Shown here: piece after piece, positions 58,804 through 64,000 of the stretch | How the letters are laid out: each line of letters opens with the position of its first letter | How positions within the stretch are numbered: the stretch's first letter is position 1 | DNA from: Streptomyces sp. H39-S7 | GTDB lineage: Bacteria > Actinomycetota > Actinomycetes > Streptomycetales > Streptomycetaceae | Reading direction: 5' to 3' | DNA length: 64,000 nucleotides | Assembly: GCF_027158205.1 (NCBI RefSeq) | Contig: NZ_JAPVLU010000001.1 | Location: 300,720 to 364,719, forward strand | Notes under the pieces: generated by a model | Seen by the model: the letters and a program-made list of their open reading frames with translations, nothing else | What the model was told of the DNA's origin: nothing | Database searches by the model: none | Translations under genes and position numbers: made by a program

Positions 58804-59135
58804 TGAACTGGTCTTTCTGGTGAGAGTTTGTGGTCCGGCCGCAGGGCGGACCGTGCGCTGAAGGCGGTGCTGCACCACCGGCGCGGGCCGTGAGGAACGA
58901 TCGGCTCGCGGGCCGTCGCGCCCTGCGCGACGGCAGGGGCTGCCGCGCCCCCGCGGGGCGCGTCCTTCGTGGTTCGGTGCCCGCCGTCGGTCGATGGAGC
59001 CGCCTGCGGCGGAGTCGGCCGGCGGTGGTGAACGCACCGAACCTGTCCCGCCGCCCCGAAGGGGTGTCCATTTGGGGTGCTGGGGGCCTGCCGGTCCGGG
59101 GGGTTGCCCTCCCCCGGACCGGCTGGGCCTGTAGG
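58804..59135 (-). promoter_or_regulatory. Hairpin-dense 330-nt leader of the DUF3560 gene, with AGGGCAAC octaloop (copy 3)
   Basis: No gene fits. At 59091-59122 is a perfect 12-bp stem with the 8-nt loop AGGGCAAC (minus strand). Further hairpins (for example CGTCGCGC-CCTG-type arms at about 58914-58932) follow towards the DUF3560 start. TCTCACCAG is at 58817-58825 (minus). Together they form a structured leader or small RNA region. Confidence 0.6.
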
Positions 59136-59558
59136 TCAGCTGCGGTGGTGCGTGTGCCGCGCGGCCGGGTCGGCGTCGGTCAGCCCGGTCCGCTCGCGCC
59201 ATGCCTGGCGGACGGCGGTGCGGAGGTTATCCCCGTCGTCGTAGGCGAACCGTCCCTGGCGCAGGCTGCTGGCGATGTCGCGGAACGAGTCCTGGTGCAT
59301 CGTGGTCAGCGTGTCGTCAAGCGGGGTCAGCTCGTGCGGGAACATCGCTTGGACGCTGTCGCCCGGCTGCGGGGCACCGAGGGTGAAGAACCAGACCACG
59401 GACATGGTGGCCTCGCCCGCGAACTCCGGGCCGCCGAACGGGCCGACAACGACGGCGGGGCGGGTGTCGAGCTGGTGGCCCCGGAACCAGGGACCGGCGA
59501 TCACGAGCGTGGCGGTGGGGAAGTCCTGGACGGTGGGCTTCTGGTCGGTGGTGAGCAT
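59136..59558 (-). CDS. Hypothetical protein, 140 aa
   Basis: Protein beginning MLTTDQKPTVQDFPTATLV, with a VAVVVGPFGGPEF-like strand and a C-terminal His-rich end (ARHTHHRS). No family recognised. ATG 59558 is preceded by TCTCACCAG (59571-59579, minus) and by two strong hairpins and a promoter, so it has its own leader. Function unknown. Confidence 0.55.
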   Translation of the reverse strand: MLTTDQKPTVQDFPTATLVIAGPWFRGHQLDTRPAVVVGPFGGPEFAGEATMSVVWFFTLGAPQPGDSVQAMFPHELTPLDDTLTTMHQDSFRDIASSLRQGRFAYDDGDNLRTAVRQAWRERTGLTDADPAARHTHHRS

Positions 59559-59570
59559 GTCGTGTCCTGT

Positions 59571-59678
59571 CTGGTGAGAGGTTCCGCCGGGGCCGGTCGG
59601 CCCCGGCGGGGGTGTCGGGAAGGGGTGTTGCCCTCCCCTTCCCGACATCATTAATTAAACCACGTTCTTGGGTCTGAG
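59571..59678 (-). promoter_or_regulatory. Leader module: promoter, octaloop hairpin, second hairpin, TCTCACCAG (copy 4)
   Basis: Reading the minus strand: TTGACT, a 17-nt spacer, TTTAAT (at about 59654-59659). Then a perfect 12-bp hairpin (59614-59625 with 59635-59646) with loop AGGGCAACA. An 11-bp hairpin (59584-59594 with 59599-59609) follows, then TCTCACCAG (59571-59579). This is the most complete copy of the module. Confidence 0.7.
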
Positions 59679-60524
59679 TCAACCAGCCACGACAAGTTCG
59701 CGGCGACGCTCGGCGGCCGTGGTGACGGCGCGGGCGATGGCGCGGCCGGTCTCGATGGCCCGGACGGCGGACTCGTGAACCGGGGGTTTCTTGTCCTGGG
59801 TGATGATGCCCGCGAGCGGCGGCATGACGGCCGGTCCGGGAGCGACCCCGAGGATCAGGGCGGCGACGTGGGCGGCGGACGCCACTTCCGCTTCACGCTG
59901 CCCGTAAATGGGCGCGTCCATCTCGCTGATGCGCTGAAGTGCCGCGTTGTACAGGTGCAGCCGAACGGCGTAGTCACATTCGGCGGGAGCGTCGGGGGCC
60001 TCGTCCGCTCCGGCGATGACGGCCCAGACGGCTTCGGCAGTCAGCCGGTCAGTGGGCGGCTCGTAGGCGTCGCCGTCGGTCTGGCTGATGTCGAAAACCG
60101 GCCCGGCCTTGAAGCCGGACACCTTGCGCCCCTGGCTCTCGGCGGCCTCCCCGGTGGCCTCTCGCTGCCCGCCGTCGGCGGCTGCGGTCTCCCGGGCATC
60201 CTCGGTCCGGCGCTTGATCGGCGTCCAAATGCGGAGGGAGGTGGACCCCTTGGCCGGGAAGCGTCCGGCTTTTCGCCAGTCTCCGGAGCTGAGTACGTGG
60301 GTGGCGTTGGGGCACTGGGCGGCGATGGCTATGCAGTTGGTGGGACTGCGGTCGTCGCGGTCCGGGTGGGTGAGGTTCGCGGCCGTGCGCATGACGGCGG
60401 TCCAGAATTCTTCGCTGGCGACCATCGCACCGTATGCGCGATCCATAACGGCTTCGAGTTCACCGCGCATTTGGGCGCTGTAGGCGCGACGCTCTTCGTC
60501 GGTCATCTTCGGCTTGCGGGACAT
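59679..60524 (-). CDS. ArdC N-terminal-like antirestriction protein without the protease domain
   Basis: Protein of 281 aa. Segments NCIAIAAQCPNATHVLSSGDWRKAGRFPAKGSTSLRIWTP and GFKAGPVFDISQTDGD match the N-terminal ssDNA-binding domain of ArdC/LtrC antirestriction proteins. In ArdC a C-terminal zinc metalloprotease domain follows; I find no HExxH here. Antirestriction proteins protect incoming plasmid DNA. ATG 60524 is chosen because the TCTCACCAG element (60537-60545) precedes it and AGGAGG lies between. Confidence 0.75.
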   Translation of the reverse strand: MSRKPKMTDEERRAYSAQMRGELEAVMDRAYGAMVASEEFWTAVMRTAANLTHPDRDDRSPTNCIAIAAQCPNATHVLSSGDWRKAGRFPAKGSTSLRIWTPIKRRTEDARETAAADGGQREATGEAAESQGRKVSGFKAGPVFDISQTDGDAYEPPTDRLTAEAVWAVIAGADEAPDAPAECDYAVRLHLYNAALQRISEMDAPIYGQREAEVASAAHVAALILGVAPGPAVMPPLAGIITQDKKPPVHESAVRAIETGRAIARAVTTAAERRRELVVAG

Positions 60525-60536
60525 GTCGCGGTCCTC

Positions 60537-60648
60537 CTGGTGAGAAATCAACGTCCGGGGCCGGCCAGCCCTCTGGCGTCGGTCCGGGGTGTTGCCCTCC
60601 CCTTCCGACATCACTAATTAAACCATGTTCTTAGCGATTCGGCAACCC
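60537..60648 (-). promoter_or_regulatory. Leader module of the ArdC-like gene (copy 5)
   Basis: Minus strand: TTGCCG, a 17-nt spacer and TTTAAT, then GTCGG-AA-GGGG with loop AGGGCAACA and CCCC-GGA-CCGAC (60578-60609, internal loop). A second GC hairpin and TCTCACCAG (60537-60545) complete the module. Confidence 0.7.
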
Positions 60649-61008
60649 TTAGACCCAGTGCAGTCCTTCCGCGTGGCTCGCCGCCCGGTACGCCTCTATT
60701 ACCTGGTCTTCAATCTCTGTCCAGTGTTCGAAAATATCCGGGGCGGCATTCCGGTCAAAGGCTACCCGCGTTGCCCTGCGCCACTCGATGGCAATTTTGA
60801 GCGTGCGCAGCTGCGACCTGGTAAGCAACCAACGGCCGGAATCCGGGAGTTCCCCACCGTATGCCATCGATACGGCATTGTTGATGTTCTCAGTTCCAGC
60901 CCACACATTCTGTGTGGGCTGGAGCGCAAGAGCCCGCTTTAGGGTGCAACGGAGGTGCGGGGCCTGCACAGTCCATCGCGGCTGGATAACGAATATGTCG
61001 GCGCTCAT
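60649..61008 (-). CDS. Hypothetical protein, 119 aa
   Basis: Mixed alpha/beta protein beginning MSADIFVIQPRWTVQAP with a central NNAVSMAYGGELPDSGRWLL segment and an acidic C-terminus. No family recognised. ATG 61008 is preferred to 61023 because AAAGG lies between them. Its GC is lower than its neighbours. Function unknown. Confidence 0.55.
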   Translation of the reverse strand: MSADIFVIQPRWTVQAPHLRCTLKRALALQPTQNVWAGTENINNAVSMAYGGELPDSGRWLLTRSQLRTLKIAIEWRRATRVAFDRNAAPDIFEHWTEIEDQVIEAYRAASHAEGLHWV

Positions 61009-61068
61009 CGCGTGGCCTTTCATTGGGGGCGGCGCGCTGCGTGAACGCGCCGCCTGGAAGTACGGGAG

Positions 61069-61701
61069 TTAGAGGGCGTATCCGTCGACGTATTCGCCGC
61101 GCTCACCCTCGGGGGTCTGGACGTGGGGAAGGAATCGGCTCACGGCGAATACGACAGCGTCGGCGATGATCCGGGGTGCGTCGTTAAGTGCGAGGCTCAC
61201 CGTGTCGCCGTCGAGTCCGATACGGACCTCTCCCGGCGCAAGATCCATGTAGACGAATGCGGTTGTCCCGTCGATTCGCGTTCGGGCTCCGGGGAGTCGG
61301 GCGGCGAGTTCGCGGGCGGCTTCTTCGACGTCTCGCCGCGTCTCGGCCTGTTCGCGGTTGTGCACCTTCACGCGCTCGTGAACGTCGCGGTGGGCGGGGA
61401 TGAGGTCGGCGGCGATCAGGGCCGCGATGTTCGCCAGATCCTCGCTCATGGTGATTCGGATGCTGTCGCGCTCACCCCTGCGGAAGGGATAGTCCGTGGC
61501 GGGGAACGCGCCCCGGATGTGCAGGTGGCCGGGGTCGTCGAACCGCTCGGAGATGTGGAGTTGTCGGCTGTCGAGGTGGGTAAGGGTGGCGGCGTGGTCC
61601 AGCTCCTGGACGCCGTGGTAAGCCGGTTGCGGTCGCCAGTTCCCGCCAAGTTCGACGGCGATCGGGTGGACGAGTTCTGCGACGGTGATCCGGGTTTCCA
61701 T
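61069..61701 (-). CDS. Hypothetical protein, 210 aa
   Basis: Protein beginning METRITVAELVHPIAVEL. It has beta-rich segments (LHISERFDDPGHLHIRG, RIGLDGDTVSLALND), a helical middle (about 88-140) and no visible catalytic motif. No family recognised. ATG 61701 lies 10 nt from TCTCACCAG (61712-61720, minus), so it is expressed from its own leader. Confidence 0.55.
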   Translation of the reverse strand: METRITVAELVHPIAVELGGNWRPQPAYHGVQELDHAATLTHLDSRQLHISERFDDPGHLHIRGAFPATDYPFRRGERDSIRITMSEDLANIAALIAADLIPAHRDVHERVKVHNREQAETRRDVEEAARELAARLPGARTRIDGTTAFVYMDLAPGEVRIGLDGDTVSLALNDAPRIIADAVVFAVSRFLPHVQTPEGERGEYVDGYAL

Positions 61702-61711
61702 GATTCCGCTC

Positions 61712-61784
61712 CTGGTGAGAGAGATTGTCGGCGGCCGGGTCGGCCTGCCGGGTATCGGCCGGGGCGTTGCCCTCCCCGTCCGAT
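61712..61784 (-). promoter_or_regulatory. Leader module (copy 6)
   Basis: Minus strand: ATCGG-AC-GGGG with loop AGGGCAACG closed by CCCC-GG-CCGAT (61754-61784), then a GGC-rich hairpin, then TCTCACCAG (61712-61720). No TTTAAT is present, so its promoter may differ. The 3' end of the next gene overlaps it. Confidence 0.6.
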
Positions 61785-61969
61785 TATTCAGATTTTCCCG
61801 CTGCCGAGCATTTATGCCCGATAATTGCCTTGGTCATGGACTCGACGTAGGGCACATCCCCACTGATGTGCGCCTTGAGTGTGCACCTGCGGCATTCGTA
61901 ATCAACAGACAATGTGCGAGGCCGGAGCACATCGGCGAACCGGGCAAAAGCCCTTGCAATCTTCCTCAA
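61784..61969 (-). CDS. Small zinc-finger-like protein, about 61 aa
   Basis: Short protein with YECRRCTLKAHIS and IIGHKCSAAG, a Cys-x2-Cys...His-x1-Cys pattern that suits a zinc finger. A TTG start at 61969 is proposed because GGTGGAG lies 6 nt upstream and the spacing from the CCAG element (12 nt) matches the other leaders; GTG 61981 is the alternative without a ribosome site. Confidence 0.55.
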   Translation of the reverse strand: MRKIARAFARFADVLRPRTLSVDYECRRCTLKAHISGDVPYVESMTKAIIGHKCSAAGKSE

Positions 61970-61981
61970 TTCGAACTCCAC

Positions 61982-62095
61982 CTGGCGAGAGGTTCCGCCG
62001 GGTCGTTCACCCGGGGCCGCCGTCCGGGGTGTTGCCCTCCCCTTCCGACATGTCTAATTAAACCATGTTCTAGGGTCCTGGTCAACCTGAACAAG
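61982..62095 (-). promoter_or_regulatory. Leader module (copy 7)
   Basis: Minus strand: TTGACC, a 17-nt spacer and TTTAAT (around 62054-62085). A weaker octaloop hairpin (GGGG-AGGGCAACA-CCCC, 62026-62042) and a second GC hairpin follow, then TCTCGCCAG (61982-61990). It would drive the small zinc-finger gene. Confidence 0.7.
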
Positions 62096-62165
62096 GGCCC
62101 TGACCTGCTCTTTTACCACCCCACCGACCCGCACCCGCTCGGCCGGGCCCGGCCACAACGGGCCT

Positions 62166-62323
62166 GGGCGGGGTTCCCTCCTCGGTCGGACAGCTCCGCC
62201 GTACCAGGGTTCCGGGCGCGGTGTCCAGGCTCGCGCAGCGACCGCGCAGCGGCTTGGCCTGGACGCCGTGTCCGGGTTCCTGGTACGCCCCCCGGGGGTC
62301 CGGCCGAGGAGGGAACCCCGCCC
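62166..62323. repeat. 158-bp imperfect long inverted repeat
   Basis: Two arms of about 65 nt (62166-62230 and 62257-62323) with a spacer of about 26 nt. Long stretches match exactly between the arms (for example GGGCGGGGTTCCCTCCTCGG and GTACCAGG). The central part holds the direct repeat CGCGCAGCG twice. The region has no gene. It could be a replication or transfer origin, a partition site, or a large terminator. Confidence 0.75.
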
Positions 62324-62468
62324 TCACCTCAACCACGACGCTCCCGCACCCAACCAACCAGCCCCCACCCCCTCCGAGGAGGACCCGCCGGAGGCTGCCC
62401 TTCGCCCTGGCCGGCACCGAAGGTCACGAGTTCGCCGTGAAGGGAAAGGTGGGCGGCGGCATCCGCCG
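62324..62468. other. Non-coding stretch after the 369-aa gene
   Basis: Intergenic sequence between the long inverted repeat and the stop codon at 62469. It contains C-rich and G-rich runs and small inverted repeats. No gene visible. Confidence 0.4.
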
Positions 62469-63578
62469 TCACCACAAGGCGGGCTGCATGGCAGTGTGCC
62501 GGTGCAGACGGAGAACGATGCGTACCGGCGCGGTCGCGACGGGGCAGGCTGCCGGGTGAGGAGTGCCCGCGCCGGGGCAGTAGCCGCCTTCGTCCTCCCA
62601 TCGGTCGGCGGCTTCGTGCTCGGCGCGGCCTTCCTGTTCGGTGAGCAGGAGCGGCTTCCGGTACAGCTTCCGTGCGCTGGAGTCGAGCGGCCGAAGCAGG
62701 CGGGCGGCGGCCTTCTGGTCGTCGCGGCGCTTGTGGCGGCGCCGGACCTGGGCGAACCGCGCCTCGTAGGCGGCCCGGTCATCAGCGTGCAGTCCGGCCG
62801 GGTGCAGCCGGGCGAGTTCTAGGGCGACCTGGCCCATCGAGCTGAGGGTCAGGACGCGGGTGTCGTCGTCCTGGCGGACGGCGACGAGGAACCGGGCGGC
62901 GAACAGGGCCTGCGTCCGCTCGCGGCTGATCCGGCGACCGCCGTCCCACGCCCCCGGCCGTGCTGCCTGCCGGGCACGCCCGCCTCGCCAGTACAGGCGA
63001 CCGGATTCGGCGGCCTCCAGCACACGGACGTGGCCCGCGGTCCAGCCGAGTTCGGCAACGTGCCCTTCGGCGAGATACCGGTTCCCCGCGGCTCGGTTCC
63101 GGTTCTCGCGGTCCATGCCGGTGGCCGCCCGCTCCGCGGCTTCCTGCTCGGCTTCCTCTTGGCGGCGGGCGCTCTCCTGCTCGGCGTACTCGGCTGCCGT
63201 CAACTGCCTTTCCAGTTCGGCCCGCAGGTCGGCGGCGGTCGTCTCGACCCCGGCGGCCGACTGGGCACGAACGGCGCGGTCGACGGCCTCTCGGGCACAG
63301 TGCAACAGGGCACTGCTGGGCATGGCGGGATCATCGGCGTACTGCTCCGCGCGGTCGGCGTGCCGCTCGGCCTCGACGGCGTTCTTGTGGGCCGCGTGCA
63401 TGACCGCCTCAAGGCGGGTGGCCGCTCCGGATCGGGCGTGGCACACGGCGGTCATGGCGTCATCGGCTGCGGCGCCAGCGAGGATGGCGGCCTGTCTGGC
63501 GACCTGGAGGCACGTCTGCGGAGACGGGTCTCCTGCCTGGGCAACCTGGGACTGGGCGGCGCACGTGTTCTCGGGCAT
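62469..63578 (-). CDS. Large coiled-coil protein with winged-helix-like C-terminus
   Basis: Protein of 369 aa. The N-terminal half (about 20-175) is a long Ala/Glu/Arg-rich helix (AEYAEQESARRQEEAEQEAAERA). The region 195-285 (GHVRVLEAAESGRLYW..RRISRERTQALFAARFLVAVRQ..RVLTLSSMGQVALELARL) looks like a winged-helix, possibly DNA-binding. ATG 63578 is chosen because the extension to 63848 is arginine-rich and lies in a hairpin-dense leader. No family recognised. Confidence 0.65.
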   Translation of the reverse strand: MPENTCAAQSQVAQAGDPSPQTCLQVARQAAILAGAAADDAMTAVCHARSGAATRLEAVMHAAHKNAVEAERHADRAEQYADDPAMPSSALLHCAREAVDRAVRAQSAAGVETTAADLRAELERQLTAAEYAEQESARRQEEAEQEAAERAATGMDRENRNRAAGNRYLAEGHVAELGWTAGHVRVLEAAESGRLYWRGGRARQAARPGAWDGGRRISRERTQALFAARFLVAVRQDDDTRVLTLSSMGQVALELARLHPAGLHADDRAAYEARFAQVRRRHKRRDDQKAAARLLRPLDSSARKLYRKPLLLTEQEGRAEHEAADRWEDEGGYCPGAGTPHPAACPVATAPVRIVLRLHRHTAMQPALW

Positions 63579-64000
63579 GGGGTGTTCCTCGGGGTGTCTC
63601 GGTGGTGCGGACGGCGGCGCGCCGTGGCCCCCGACGTGGGGTGCCGCCCGTGGTCGCGCGGAGCGCGATGGACAGTGCCGTCGTGCCCGCAGGGCACGCC
63701 CTTCGGCCCGGCGTCCGGACGGGACGGGAGGGCCGCCCGCGGCCCGGACGTTCCGGCCGGCTGCGAGCCGGGCCAGGCTGAGCCGTCCCGTAGGGACGCC
63801 CCTTGTACCGGGCCGGTGCGGCGGCCGCCGACGCACCGGGGGCGCCACGGTGGTGGGCGAAGCGTGGTGTGGGGGGCTCGACGCACGTGGTGCCCAACTG
63901 GCGGAACTCGCCGTTCTCGTGGCGGGCGAGATAGGTAGCGGTGCGGTGGCGGGCGACCTTGCAGCCGTGGCAGAAATTCTCGACCGCGTGGTACCCGCGC
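63460..64000 (-). pseudogene. Fragment of a zinc-binding protein gene entering from the right edge, possibly frameshifted
   Basis: The minus-strand frame from 64000 down reads YHAVENFCHGCKVARHRTATYLARHENGEFRQLGTTC, a pattern seen in phage-like zinc domains in which C-x2-C is followed by a VGSTC-type motif. After that (below about 63880) it changes to a Pro/Arg-rich sequence with many hairpins and overlaps the next gene by 119 bp. Its true end is probably close to 63880, through truncation or frameshift. The start lies beyond the window. Confidence 0.45.

Larger units (their letters stand above)
10831..64000. mobile_element. Integrative and conjugative element in tRNA-Ala, extends past the window
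   Basis: The left boundary is the severed tRNA-Ala 3' end at 10831-10852; the right boundary is outside the window. Inside are the parts expected of an ICE: XRE and ImmA-like regulators, a replication-type winged-helix protein with a DnaC-like ATPase, a type IV secretion operon, a MobF relaxase with dyad repeats, an ArdC-like antirestriction protein and metabolic cargo. No integrase or excisionase is clearly identifiable in the window; the integrase is expected next to the intact tRNA beyond 64000. At more than 53 kb it is much larger than typical TraB-type Streptomyces AICEs. Confidence 0.8.

Noticed and set aside
59091..59122. Ordinary terminator after the 140-aa gene
   Set aside because: A terminator role is possible, but the exact AGGGCAAC loop shared with other leaders, and the lack of a U-run, point to a common leader motif.
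1..64000. CRISPR arrays, rRNA genes and IS elements
   Set aside because: No regularly spaced repeats, rRNA-like sequence or transposase was seen.

Overview
The window is high-GC actinobacterial DNA, almost certainly Streptomyces: crgA sits beside class E sortase genes, an AfsR-like regulator, WhiB-like and SpdB-like proteins, and many genes overlap by 1-4 bases. Positions 1-10830 look like ordinary core chromosome: a pabA-type glutaminase, class E sortases, a DUF881 protein, crgA, a rhomboid protease, a cyclophilin, a DUF5324-like protein, a DHA2 drug exporter and an AfsR/BTAD regulator. Four DnaA-box-like 9-mers lie between crgA and the rhomboid gene.

At 10831-10852 lies only the 3' end of a tRNA-Ala gene (minus strand). 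The T-loop and 3' acceptor strand are present but the 5' half is missing, the expected signature of one att end of an element integrated in a tRNA gene. I interpret 10831 to beyond 64000 as one large integrative and conjugative element. Its integrase and the intact tRNA should lie past the right edge; no integrase is visible here.

Layout of the element: (i) 10.9-11.8 kb, att-proximal phased repeats and a PPOX-family flavoprotein; (ii) 12.3-16.3 kb, an ImmA-like metalloprotease, a membrane protein, an amidohydrolase and an XRE repressor, a plausible induction switch; (iii) 16.6-22.5 kb, a regulatory and replication operon with HTH proteins, a WhiB-like protein, a replication-type winged-helix protein, a DnaC-like ATPase and a DUF2637/SpdB-like protein; (iv) 23.0-33.9 kb, a type IV secretion operon with VirB1-, VirB6-, VirB8-, VirB4- and VirD4-like proteins, unlike the single TraB/FtsK translocase of most Streptomyces conjugative elements; (v) 34.1-48.6 kb, cargo: TPR regulators, a GNAT, a TrmO-like protein, a set of small regulatory genes and a complete FxLD-type class I lanthipeptide cluster (isoaspartyl-type methyltransferase, precursor, LanB, LanC, stand-alone eliminase-like protein); (vi) 48.6-53.4 kb, a 1487-residue MobF relaxase-helicase with a dyad-rich candidate oriT; (vii) 54-64 kb, a minus-strand accessory block of small mostly unknown genes including an ArdC-like antirestriction protein.

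The most unusual feature is in block vii. Its intergenic regions carry a recurring 5'-leader module: a promoter of form TTGACn-N17-TTTAAT, a hairpin whose loop contains AGGGCAAC, often a second hairpin, and a TCTCACCAG element just before the start codon. A 158-bp imperfect palindrome lies in the same block. These look like a shared, undescribed expression or replication control system of the element.
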